64,000 bases of DNA from Merdimonas faecis. Its GTDB lineage: Bacteria; Bacillota; Clostridia; Lachnospirales; Lachnospiraceae. The DNA lies in NCBI RefSeq assembly GCF_001754075.1, contig NZ_MIEH01000014.1:124001-188000 (forward strand). Reading direction: 5' to 3'. The notes beneath the pieces are model-generated. The model saw nothing but the letters and a program-made list of their open reading frames with translations, made no database searches and was not told the DNA's origin. The position numbers were made by a program, and so were the translations under genes. This document shows, piece after piece, positions 43,849-51,803 of the stretch; position 1 is the stretch's first letter, and each line of letters starts with the position of its first letter.

Positions 43849-44868
43849 ATGAAAGCTGCAGTATACCACGGACCCGGAGATTTGAGAGTGGAAGAGGTTC
43901 CGGTCCGCAAGCTGAAAGATAATGAAGTTAAGATTCAAGTAAAATATTGTGGAATCTGCGGAACAGATATCCACATTTTTCACGGTGACGGGGGTTGCTG
44001 TGATGTGACGCCGCCCCTGGTTCCCGGACACGAGTTTTCTGGTGTTGTAGCAGAGGTGGGATCCAAGGTTAAGACCGTGAAGGTGGGCGACCGGGTGACC
44101 GGCGATCCCAATGATATGTGCGGAGAATGTTATTTTTGCAAGAGCGGCATGCAGCATTTCTGCAAAAATAATATTGGCGTAGGAACTACGGTGGACGGCG
44201 GATTTGCAGAATACGTGATCATGCGTGAGAAGCAGGTATATAAAGTTTCCGATGACTTAAGCTTTATCGAGGCGGCTATGACAGAACCCATTTCCTGTTG
44301 CCTGCATGGCATTGACCTGTGCAATATCAAAGCGGGAGATACGGTGCTTGTGATTGGAGGAGGCCCCATCGGCATGATCATGATGCAGCTGGCAAAGAAT
44401 GCGGGTGCATCGAAGGTTATCATGTCTGAGCCGGTAGAAGAGAAGAGAGAACAAGCGTTAAAGCTTGGCGCTACGAAAACGATTGATCCGCTTCATGAGG
44501 ATGTGGAGGCTGTGTTGGCAGAATATTGCGAAAATGTGAATGTGGTCATAGAATGCGTTGGAAATGTGCACACCCAGGCAGATGCGGTGCGTTTTGCCGG
44601 GAAAGGTGCGACGATCATGTATTTTGGGCTGGCAGCTCCGGAGGAAAGCTTTCCGATCAGGCCAGATGACATTTTCAAGAAAGAACTGCATATTACGTCC
44701 TCTTATATCAATCCGTACAGTTTCGAAAGGGCGATCCAGATATTGGAGTCGGGGACGGTTGAGCTGGAAAGTCTGATCACCAATGTAGTTCCACTTGACG
44801 ATATTGCAGATGTATTTACAAAGCCGGAATATAGAAGAACAGGAAAGGTTATGATTCAAATTTCATAG
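43849..44868 (+). CDS. Zinc-dependent polyol dehydrogenase-like MDR enzyme
   Basis: A 339-residue medium-chain dehydrogenase. Catalytic zinc: YCGICGTDIHIFHG (Cys about 39) and PGHEFSGVVAEVG (His-Glu about 61). Structural-type cysteines: DMCGECYFCKSGMQHFC (about 90-106). Rossmann loop VIGGGPIGMIMMQLA (about 168-182) and, after it, SEPVEEKR with a Glu that suggests NAD. It is close in pattern to butanediol, sorbitol and threonine dehydrogenases. GAGGAGGAC precedes the ATG. It lies 12 bases before the second ROK gene. Confidence 0.88.
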   Translation: MKAAVYHGPGDLRVEEVPVRKLKDNEVKIQVKYCGICGTDIHIFHGDGGCCDVTPPLVPGHEFSGVVAEVGSKVKTVKVGDRVTGDPNDMCGECYFCKSGMQHFCKNNIGVGTTVDGGFAEYVIMREKQVYKVSDDLSFIEAAMTEPISCCLHGIDLCNIKAGDTVLVIGGGPIGMIMMQLAKNAGASKVIMSEPVEEKREQALKLGATKTIDPLHEDVEAVLAEYCENVNVVIECVGNVHTQADAVRFAGKGATIMYFGLAAPEESFPIRPDDIFKKELHITSSYINPYSFERAIQILESGTVELESLITNVVPLDDIADVFTKPEYRRTGKVMIQIS

Positions 44869-44880
44869 ACGGGCATATAT

Positions 44881-46017
44881 ATGGACATTGAGAAGTTGAG
44901 TTCAAATGAAATAAAAATAAAAAACCGCCAGCGCATTTATGATTATATCCGAAGAAATGAGTCGGTGTCAAAACAGGATCTGGTTGTGGCGCTGGAGCTG
45001 AGCCTGCCGACGGTTACCCAGAACCTTGAATATTTGAAGAGGACATCCTTGATCGATTCGTCGAAAAAGATTACGAATACAGGAGGGCGCAATGCCACGG
45101 CATTTACCTATCTGAAAAAGGCGAAAATGGCTATTGGCATTTATATCACGGCGCATCATATGAATGGTGTTGCGGTGGATCTGTCGGGGGATGTGGAGCT
45201 TGTTATCAAAAAGCAGGCTGTATTTGATCTGAACAGTGATTCTTATCTGCGGGAGCTGGGAGAGCTGGTGGAAAAGATTAAGGAAGAAGCAGACATCGGA
45301 GAAAAGGAATTGCTGGGTGTTGGAATCTCTGTGCCGGGGCTGATCTCTGACGATGGGGAAACAGTGATCTACGGGCGGACCTTAAATTTTACAGGAAGGT
45401 CAAAAGAAGAGATCTGCAAATATATTCCCTACCCCTGCAGGCTGGTGCATGATTCCTATGCTGCCGGCTATATTGAGACGTGGAAGGATCCGGATGTGCG
45501 GAATGCGTTTTATATCAGCCTGAGCAATAGTGTGGGCGGCTCCTTTATCGTCGATCATGAAATATATGCGGGTGACACACAAAAAGGCGGAGAAATCGGA
45601 CATATGGCAGTGGTGCCTGAAAATGGCGAGCTCTGCTACTGCGGAAAATATGGCTGTTTTGATACTGTTTGCCGGGCTGGAAAGCTGGATGAATACACAA
45701 ATGGAAATCTGGAGGAGTTTTTTCACAGGCTGGGTGCAGGTGATGAGAGGGCGGCTGCTTTGTGGGATGTTTATCTGGATCATCTTGCGTCGGCAATCTA
45801 CAATATCCGTATCCTGTTTGACTGTAAAGTTATCCTGGGAGGATATGTAGGGGCCTACATAGGTGATTATCTGGAAGACCTTTATCAGCGCGTGGACGAA
45901 AAGAACCCCTTTGAAGATAAGGCGGAAGATTATATCTTTGCCTGCCGCTATAAAAAAGAGGCATCTGCGGCAGGAGCGGCAATCTTCTTTGTCGACGAAT
46001 TTTTGTCGGATATTTAG
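44881..46017 (+). CDS. ROK-family transcriptional regulator (second)
   Basis: A 378-residue paralog of the ROK protein at 37388. Winged helix: VSKQDLVVALELSLPTVTQNLEYLKRTSLI (ends given; about 24-53). ROK domain with GEIGHMAVVPENGELCYCGKYGCFDTVC (landmark by ends; zinc Cys about 257-268). The two share the C-terminal layout, ending FACRYKKEASAAGAAIFFVDEF versus RACRYQKEASALGAALYQMEEY. The ribosome site is weak. Its stop is followed at once by the promoter and 40-bp dyad of the FGGY kinase, its most likely target. Confidence 0.9.
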   Translation: MDIEKLSSNEIKIKNRQRIYDYIRRNESVSKQDLVVALELSLPTVTQNLEYLKRTSLIDSSKKITNTGGRNATAFTYLKKAKMAIGIYITAHHMNGVAVDLSGDVELVIKKQAVFDLNSDSYLRELGELVEKIKEEADIGEKELLGVGISVPGLISDDGETVIYGRTLNFTGRSKEEICKYIPYPCRLVHDSYAAGYIETWKDPDVRNAFYISLSNSVGGSFIVDHEIYAGDTQKGGEIGHMAVVPENGELCYCGKYGCFDTVCRAGKLDEYTNGNLEEFFHRLGAGDERAAALWDVYLDHLASAIYNIRILFDCKVILGGYVGAYIGDYLEDLYQRVDEKNPFEDKAEDYIFACRYKKEASAAGAAIFFVDEFLSDI

Positions 46018-46080
46018 TTGACAGATTCCCTTTGTGGAAGTATTATTTAAATAGGTTTTATAAAAGCGGTTTAAATAATA
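46018..46080 (+). promoter_or_regulatory. FGGY-kinase promoter with 40-bp dyad operator
   Basis: TTGACA (46018-46023) begins at the first base after the ROK stop. After 17 bases comes TATTAT (46041-46046). The dyad 46041-46080 has perfect 11-bp outer arms TATTATTTAAA/TTTAAATAATA and a central TTTTATAAAA (46056-46065), all sharing one centre. The dyad covers the -10 box and start point. This is a strong candidate ROK operator. Confidence 0.8.
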
Positions 46081-46095
46081 AAAAGGAGGAAAATT

Positions 46096-47628
46096 ATGAA
46101 CTATTTACTGGGTACGGACATTGGAACATCAGGGACAAAAACCATTTTGATGGATACGGAAGGAAAACTGATCGCACAGGATCTGCAGGAGTATGATGTG
46201 CTGACGCCGGCACCTCTGTGGGCGGAGCAGTGGCCGGATGTGTGGTATGAGGCGACGAAGGATTCTATCCGCAATACGGTGGCAAAGGCAAAAGAGGCAG
46301 GCATTAAGAGCGAAGACATCAAAGGTATTGCGATCAGCGGATTGTACGGAGGTTCCGGGATCCCGCTGGATGAAAATATGGAGCCGGTTCGTCCCTGTAT
46401 GATCTGGATGGACAGAAGAGCGGACGAGGAGACAAAATGGGTGCTGGAGAATATCGGAGAGGAGAAGCTCCAGGAGATTACCTTTAATGGTGCGGATCCT
46501 TATTACGGATACACCAAGATCCTGTGGATGAAGAACCATGAGCCAGAAAACTGGGCGAAGACCAAATTGTTCCTGCCTCCGAATGACTATGTGATCTATA
46601 AGCTGACGGGCGAGATTGCGATTGATTATTCTTCTGCCGGAAATATCGGCGGTATCTTTGATATGAACAAAAGAGAGTGGTCCAAAGAGTTGATGGACGC
46701 CATGGGAATCCCGGTGTCCATGATGCCGCAGCGGATCGTAGAGTCTACGGATATTGTGGGCGGCATGACAAAGGAAGCGGCTGAAGATCTGGGACTGTGG
46801 GAAGGCTTCCCGGTAATCGCCAGCGGTATCGACTGTGGAGCGGCAAACATCGGTCTTGGCGTATTTGAATCCGGAATTTATGCGGCGGCTATCGGAACAT
46901 CCATGTGTGCGGCGCTGATCTCAGATAAGCCGGTGAAAGGAAACGGGCTGATCGTGTGGCCGTATCTTTACGACGCAAAGAATCTTTCTTACTACTTTGC
47001 GGGCGGAAATACGGCGGGAGCGATCGTGAAATGGTTCCGCAACACACTGTGCCAGTGGGAGGTTGAGCAGCAGAAGAACGGCGGCCCAAGCATGTATGAT
47101 GTGCTGAACGGACAGGCTGAGAAGATTCCGGCCGGAAGCGAGGGGCTGGTAGTACTTCCTTACTTCATGGGCGAGAGAAGCCCGGTATGGGACTCGGATG
47201 CAAAAGGAACCATCGTGGGACTTTCCCTTACACATACGAAAGGCCATATTTACCGCGCATTTCTGGAAGCAGTTGCCTACTGCCTGCGCGACGCCATGGA
47301 GGCAACCGGAGATGATCTGGGTGAATATATCCTGATCGCCGGCGGCGTAACCAAGTCCAAAGTATGGCGCCAGATTTTCGCAGATGTGACCGGATACCCG
47401 GTAGTTTGCCCGATCTATGACGTAGAGGCGAACATGGGTGACGTAATGCTTGCAGGAATCGGAACCGGCCTTCTGACCTACGAGGAAGTGAAGAAGTGGC
47501 AGGTGCTGGATGAAAAGATCATGCCAAACGAAGAAAACCATAAAAAGTACAACGAGTACTTCAGACTCTACAAGAGCATTTATAATCATCTGAAAGAAGA
47601 TATGAAAGATCTGACAAAGATCCGGTAA
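46096..47628 (+). CDS. FGGY-family carbohydrate kinase (xylulokinase-like)
   Basis: A 510-residue sugar kinase. The N-terminal ATP-grasp loop is LLGTDIGTSGTKTILMD (4-20). Substrate region: IWMDRRADEE (about 98-107), PPNDYVIYKLTG (about 159-170), and GIDCGAANIGLG with the catalytic Asp. C-terminal: YFMGERSPVWD and IAGGVTKSKVWRQI FADVTG in two adjoining parts. It would phosphorylate a ketose such as xylulose, fuculose or allulose. AAAAGGAGG precedes the ATG. The regulated promoter and position at the end of the ABC/SDR cluster make it the entry kinase for that pathway. Confidence 0.88.
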   Translation: MNYLLGTDIGTSGTKTILMDTEGKLIAQDLQEYDVLTPAPLWAEQWPDVWYEATKDSIRNTVAKAKEAGIKSEDIKGIAISGLYGGSGIPLDENMEPVRPCMIWMDRRADEETKWVLENIGEEKLQEITFNGADPYYGYTKILWMKNHEPENWAKTKLFLPPNDYVIYKLTGEIAIDYSSAGNIGGIFDMNKREWSKELMDAMGIPVSMMPQRIVESTDIVGGMTKEAAEDLGLWEGFPVIASGIDCGAANIGLGVFESGIYAAAIGTSMCAALISDKPVKGNGLIVWPYLYDAKNLSYYFAGGNTAGAIVKWFRNTLCQWEVEQQKNGGPSMYDVLNGQAEKIPAGSEGLVVLPYFMGERSPVWDSDAKGTIVGLSLTHTKGHIYRAFLEAVAYCLRDAMEATGDDLGEYILIAGGVTKSKVWRQIFADVTGYPVVCPIYDVEANMGDVMLAGIGTGLLTYEEVKKWQVLDEKIMPNEENHKKYNEYFRLYKSIYNHLKEDMKDLTKIR

Positions 47629-47676
47629 TCAAATGGGGACGTACACCTTTTGCAAAGGGGTACGTCCCCATTTGAT
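47628..47676. repeat. REP-like palindrome copy 3
   Basis: 23-bp arms (47628-47650 and 47654-47676) around a TGC loop, with a single mismatch (GGTGTAC has become GGGGTAC). The core is as in copies 1 and 2; the outer arm is ATCAAAT/ATTTGAT. It begins at the last base of the FGGY kinase stop codon. Confidence 0.9.
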
Positions 47677-47720
47677 GTGGAATTATGAACAAATACCAAA
47701 TAGAACAATAAAAACAAATA

Positions 47721-47767
47721 AACCCAACATAATTTAAGTTGAATTATGTTGGGTTCTGTGTTACTAT
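47721..47767 (+). promoter_or_regulatory. fucA-rhaB promoter with inverted repeat
   Basis: A perfect 14-bp inverted repeat AACCCAACATAATT (47721-47734) with AATTATGTTGGGTT (47742-47755). TTGAAT (47739-47744), 17 bases and TACTAT (47762-47767) form the promoter, whose -35 lies in the repeat. AACATAATTT recurs before the deoR gene near 50040, which suggests one DeoR-type repressor for both operons. Confidence 0.6.
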
Positions 47768-47820
47768 GAAATCATAGAAAACGTAAACCAACATGCCAAA
47801 AAAGAAAGGACAAAGTTGTT

Positions 47821-48492
47821 ATGAAAAGTGAACTGGAAATCAAGCAGGAGATGTGTGAAATCGGCAGGCGTGTCTACAATCGCGGGATGGTGGCTGCCAA
47901 CGACGGCAATTTTTCTGTAAAACTCAGTGATGATGAGTTCCTGTGTACACCGACGGGAGTCAGCAAGGGATTCATGACCCCGGAGTTTATCTGTAAGGTC
48001 AATGCAAAGGGAGAGGTTCTGGAAGCCAACGAGGGCTTTCGCCCTTCTTCAGAAGTGAAGATGCATATGAGGATATATGAGAAGCGTCCGGATGTAAAAG
48101 CAGTGGTTCATGCTCATCCCATGTATGCCACTTCTTTTGCGATCGCAGGAAAACCATTAATGGATCCGATCATGCCGGAGGCAGTGATTTCTCTGGGCGG
48201 TGTGCCGCTTGCAAAGTACGGAACGCCAGGAACGATGGAGGTTCCGGATTCGATCGAGGGATTTTTGGATGACTATGATGCGGTACTTTTGGAAAACCAT
48301 GGGGCGCTGACTTACTCGGATTCTCTTCTCAATGCCTATTACAAGATGGAATCTGTTGAGTTTTATGCCCGCCTGATGTATCAGGCACAGATGCTGGGCG
48401 GAGCAAAGATCATTCCGCCGGAAAAAGTGGAAGAGCTTTATGAGACCCGCCGGAGAATGAATGTTGTGGGCAGACATCCGGCTGTAAAGTAG
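47821..48492 (+). CDS. fucA: Class II aldolase, L-fuculose-phosphate aldolase-like
   Basis: A 223-residue zinc aldolase that splits a ketose-1-phosphate such as fuculose-1-P or ribulose-1-P into DHAP and an aldehyde. Zinc ligands: HAHPMYATSFAIAG (two His, about 98-100) and the later His in LLENHGALTYS (about 160). The catalytic Glu region is PSSEVKMHMRIY (about 77-88). AAAGGACAAAG precedes the ATG. The rhamnulokinase-like gene follows 18 bases later, which can supply its 1-phosphate substrate. The exact stereo-preference is not readable. Confidence 0.88.
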   Translation: MKSELEIKQEMCEIGRRVYNRGMVAANDGNFSVKLSDDEFLCTPTGVSKGFMTPEFICKVNAKGEVLEANEGFRPSSEVKMHMRIYEKRPDVKAVVHAHPMYATSFAIAGKPLMDPIMPEAVISLGGVPLAKYGTPGTMEVPDSIEGFLDDYDAVLLENHGALTYSDSLLNAYYKMESVEFYARLMYQAQMLGGAKIIPPEKVEELYETRRRMNVVGRHPAVK

Positions 48493-48510
48493 AAGGCAGG
48501 TGACAGACAG

Positions 48511-49908
48511 ATGGGCAGTTATTATTTGGCAGTAGATATAGGAGCGTCCAGTGGCCGCCACATTCTGGCTGAAGTAGATCATGGGAAAATGACGCTGGAG
48601 GAAGTATATCGTTTTCAGAATGGTATGCAGGAAAAGAATGGATTGCTGTGTTGGGACATTCCGCATTTGTTTGCCGAGATTAAAAACGGGATGAAGAAAT
48701 GTAAGGAGATCGGGAAGATTCCGGTATCTGTTTCCGTCGATACCTGGGGCGTGGATTTTGTACTGCTGGACGAGAATGACCAGATCCTGGGTGATACGGT
48801 GGGGTACCGGGACAGCCGGACGCACGGCATGGAAGACAAGGTTGGAGAGGTGATTTCCCAGGAGGATCTATACCAGAGAACCGGCATCCACTGGCAGATG
48901 TACAACACGATCTATCAGCTGCAGGCAATCAAAGAAACACATCCCGAGTATCTTAAGCAGGCACGGTCAATCCTGATGACACCGGATTATTTTCATTTCC
49001 TGTTGAGCGGAGAGAAAAAGATGGAATACACCATCGCATCCACCAGCCAGCTTTTGAATGCGGAAACGGGAGACTGGGACTGGGAGCTTCTTTCTATGCT
49101 GGGATTTCCAAAAGAAATCTTCCGGCCAGTATCAATGCCGGGAACAGTGGCCGGACATCTCACCGAAGCAGTGCAAAAAGAGGTAGGATTTGACTGTAAA
49201 GTCGTCCTTCCTGCATCCCACGATACTGGATCGGCGGTACTGGCAGTGCCGGCAAAGGGAGAAGATGTAGTATACATAAGCTCTGGTACATGGTCTTTGA
49301 TGGGGGTAGAGAGAAAGGAGCCCGACTGTTCACTGGACAGTATGAAGGCAGACTTTACAAACGAGGGCGGATACGATCACCGCTACCGTTATCTTAGAAA
49401 CATCATGGGGCTGTGGATGATCCAGTCGGTAAAAAAGGAACTGACCGAAGATCTGAGCTTTGGGGAAATCTGTGCATTGGCGGCTGAGGAGTCGATCAGC
49501 TCTATTGTAGATTGTAATGACGAGAGTTTTATGGCGCCGAAAAGCATGACTTTGGCGGTGCAGGACTACTGCAGGCGCACGGGCCAGCAGGTGCCGGAGA
49601 CTACCGGAGAGATTGCGGCGGTGATTTATAACAGCCTGGCGAAATGTTATGCGGATACCCTGGCGCAGCTGGAGCGCATGACTGGTAAATATTACGATAC
49701 TGTCTATGTAGTGGGCGGAGGCTCAAAAGCCGGGTACTTAAATGAGCTTACTGCAAAATATACAGGGCGGCGCGTATCCGCGGGCCCGACGGAAGCCACT
49801 GCTATCGGCAATGTGACCGTGCAGATGCTAAGTGACGGCATATTTCCGGATCTGGATGCGGCAAGAGCATGCATCCGGGAATCTTTTGAGATTGAGATAT
49901 ATGGCTAA
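48511..49908 (+). CDS. rhaB: Rhamnulokinase-like FGGY kinase
   Basis: A 465-residue FGGY kinase of the RhaB branch, which makes rhamnulose-1-P or a related ketose-1-P. Landmarks: AVDIGASSGRHILAEVD (4-20), VDTWGVDFVLLD (about 75-86), YRDSRT (about 97-102), LPASHDTGSAVLAVPA (about 230-245) with the catalytic Asp, and GGGSKAGYLNELTA (about 405-418). No rhamnose or fucose isomerase is nearby, so the ketose may come from another pathway or be imported. It is in an operon with the aldolase and ends at palindrome copy 4. Confidence 0.88.
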   Translation: MGSYYLAVDIGASSGRHILAEVDHGKMTLEEVYRFQNGMQEKNGLLCWDIPHLFAEIKNGMKKCKEIGKIPVSVSVDTWGVDFVLLDENDQILGDTVGYRDSRTHGMEDKVGEVISQEDLYQRTGIHWQMYNTIYQLQAIKETHPEYLKQARSILMTPDYFHFLLSGEKKMEYTIASTSQLLNAETGDWDWELLSMLGFPKEIFRPVSMPGTVAGHLTEAVQKEVGFDCKVVLPASHDTGSAVLAVPAKGEDVVYISSGTWSLMGVERKEPDCSLDSMKADFTNEGGYDHRYRYLRNIMGLWMIQSVKKELTEDLSFGEICALAAEESISSIVDCNDESFMAPKSMTLAVQDYCRRTGQQVPETTGEIAAVIYNSLAKCYADTLAQLERMTGKYYDTVYVVGGGSKAGYLNELTAKYTGRRVSAGPTEATAIGNVTVQMLSDGIFPDLDAARACIRESFEIEIYG

Positions 49909-49920
49909 TTGTGAAAAAAC

Positions 49921-49969
49921 TGTGAAGGGGGACGTACACCTTGTGCAAAGGTGTACGTCCCCCTTCACA
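49921..49969. repeat. REP-like palindrome copy 4
   Basis: A perfect 22-bp inverted repeat (49921-49942 and 49948-49969) with a 5-base GTGCA loop. The outer arm is TGTGAAG/CTTCACA. It lies 13 bases after the rhaB stop. Confidence 0.9.
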
Positions 49970-49997
49970 ACAATCAACACAAAAACAATAAATAGCT

Positions 49998-50026
49998 GTT
50001 GATTTTGTTTGGTATTCGTGCTAATA
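49998..50026 (+). promoter_or_regulatory. deoR-gat operon promoter
   Basis: TTGATT (49998-50003), 17 bases and TAATAT (50021-50026) with an upstream TGC (extended -10). The region is rich in AACA/TGTT repeats: ATCAACA near 49973 and TGTTGAT at 49996-50002 form an inverted pair. GTTGATTTTGTTTGGT here resembles GTTGAATTATGTTGGGT in the fucA promoter. Confidence 0.6.
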
Positions 50027-50080
50027 TCTAAACAGAAACAACATAATTTTTGTGGATTCAAGCGGACGGGAGGTGTGGAA

Positions 50081-50869
50081 ATGCTTGCCATAGAAAGGCG
50101 TAATCAAATACTGGAGAAGCTTCAGCAGGAGAAGCGTGTTGTGGTGAGCGAACTGAGCAGACTGTATCAGGTGTCGGAGGAAACGATCCGCCGTGACCTG
50201 GAGAAGCTGGAAAATGACGGGTTGGTCATTAAAAGTTACGGTGGTGCGGTTTTGAATGAACACAGTATTTTTGATCTGCCATTCAATATTCGGAAGAATC
50301 AGATGGTGGTAGAGAAGCAGCAGATGGCGGCGATCATTGCGGATATGGTGCGGGACGGCGAGGCGGTAATGCTGGACGCCAGTTCGACGGCAGTGTATGT
50401 GGCAAGGAAGCTGAAGGAAAAGAAAAAGCTGACGGTGATCACCAATTCCGTAGAGATCATTGTGGAATTGTTTGATGTTCCGGAGTGGAATGTAATATCT
50501 ACCGGAGGGCTTTCAAGAGAGCGTTCTTTCGCACTGGTGGGGCCAGGCACGAACCGGATGATCAGTTCCTATCACGTAGACAAGGCCATCATCTCCTGCA
50601 AAGCCGTAAACATGGCCACGGGAATGATGGATTCCGACGAGCAGGACGCCTGCAGCAAACGCCTGATGCTTGGCGCGGCAAAAGAAAGGATCCTGGTGGC
50701 GGATAATAGCAAATTTGACAAGATGGCATTTGCGAAGGTGGCTGAATGGACGGAGCTTACCAAAGTAGTGACAGACCAGGAGCCATCCAGAGAGTGGCAA
50801 AGAGAGTTTGAAAGACTCCGGATTGAATGTGTATATCCGGGCAAAGGAAAAGCGGGCCAGAAAAAGTAA
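50081..50869 (+). CDS. DeoR-family transcriptional regulator
   Basis: A 262-residue repressor. The N-terminal helix-turn-helix is LAIERRNQILEKLQQEKRVVVSELSRLYQVSEETIRRDLEKLE (landmarks: starts at residue 2, RRDLEKL at about 37-43), the DeoR signature. The C-terminal DeoRC sugar-phosphate sensor has MLDASSTAVYVARKL (about 87-101), TNSVEI and VADNSKFDKMAFAKVA (about 208-223). The start at 50081 follows GGGAGGTG; a longer frame from 50009 is promoter sequence. First gene of an operon with gatY, a kinase, gatD and pfkB, which it should control. Confidence 0.9.
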   Translation: MLAIERRNQILEKLQQEKRVVVSELSRLYQVSEETIRRDLEKLENDGLVIKSYGGAVLNEHSIFDLPFNIRKNQMVVEKQQMAAIIADMVRDGEAVMLDASSTAVYVARKLKEKKKLTVITNSVEIIVELFDVPEWNVISTGGLSRERSFALVGPGTNRMISSYHVDKAIISCKAVNMATGMMDSDEQDACSKRLMLGAAKERILVADNSKFDKMAFAKVAEWTELTKVVTDQEPSREWQREFERLRIECVYPGKGKAGQKK

Positions 50870-50910
50870 GTTTATCAACAAAAATAATAATAAAATAGGA
50901 GGACGAAAAA

Positions 50911-51762
50911 ATGGCATTAGTAACTTCAAAACAGATGCTGGAGGACGCGCAGAAGGGCGGATATGCAGTAGGTGCATTTAACGTGGAGAACATGGAAATG
51001 GTAAAGGCTGTTATTGCGGCGGCAGAGGAAATGAACGCACCTGTTATGCTCCAGACGACACCGTCAACAGTAAAATACGGAACCCTGGAGACCTACTATG
51101 CGATCGTGGCGGCAGAGGCAAAGAAGGCGAGCGTTCCGGTATGTCTGCACCTGGATCACGGCAGCAGCTTTGAGCTGGCGGCACAGGCTTTAAGAGCAGG
51201 ATATACCTCCGTTATGATCGACGGATCTCATGAGGATTTTGAAGGCAATGTGGCAGTCACCAAGAAAGTGGCGGATATGGCAAATGCCATGGGTATCCCG
51301 GTAGAGGCTGAGCTTGGCAAAGTAGGCGGAAAGGAAGATGATCTGGAAGCAGAGGCAGACACCAACACCGATCCGGAGGAAGCAAGAGAATTTGTAGAGC
51401 GTACCGGAGTGACATCTCTTGCGGTTGCAATCGGAACAGCCCATGGCTTCTATGCATCCACACCGGTCCTGGATAAAGAAAGAGTATCCGAGATCAAGAA
51501 AGTGGTTTCTGTGCCGCTGGTGCTTCACGGCGCATCCGGACTGAGTGATGATGATGTAAGGGAATGTGTGCAGAGAGGGATGTGCAAGGTAAACTTTGCT
51601 ACAGAGCTGCGTGCGGCTTATACTGATGCAGGCAAGAAGCTCTTGGCGGAAAAGCCGGAGACCTTTGATCCGAAGAAGTTTGGCGTAGTCGGCATGGAGG
51701 CGGTCAAAGAGCTGGTAAAAGGCCGGATGAAAGTTCTGGGATGTGAAGGAAAAGCAAGATAG
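50911..51762 (+). CDS. gatY: Class II ketose-bisphosphate aldolase (GatY/Fba type)
   Basis: A 283-residue zinc aldolase that splits tagatose-1,6- or fructose-1,6-bisphosphate into DHAP and glyceraldehyde-3-P. Landmarks: HLDHGSSFELAAQALRAGY (about 83-101) with the catalytic Asp and first zinc His, MIDGSH, VEAELGKVGG with the Glu ligand region, GTAHGFY (zinc His), and LHGASGLSDDDVRECVQ. KVNFATELRAAY near the end contacts substrate phosphate. AGGAGGACG precedes the ATG. With the PfkB kinase at the operon end it gives a complete lower pathway for a ketohexose phosphate. Confidence 0.9.
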   Translation: MALVTSKQMLEDAQKGGYAVGAFNVENMEMVKAVIAAAEEMNAPVMLQTTPSTVKYGTLETYYAIVAAEAKKASVPVCLHLDHGSSFELAAQALRAGYTSVMIDGSHEDFEGNVAVTKKVADMANAMGIPVEAELGKVGGKEDDLEAEADTNTDPEEAREFVERTGVTSLAVAIGTAHGFYASTPVLDKERVSEIKKVVSVPLVLHGASGLSDDDVRECVQRGMCKVNFATELRAAYTDAGKKLLAEKPETFDPKKFGVVGMEAVKELVKGRMKVLGCEGKAR

Positions 51763-51803
51763 AAAGCTGGATAACAAGCAAGTCAGAAAGAGTGGGAGGA
51801 CCT

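Noticed and set aside
1087-49969. Palindromes as CRISPR repeats or simple terminators
   Set aside because: Copies are tens of kilobases apart with no spacers, and none is followed by a U-run. They are better seen as dispersed REP-like elements.
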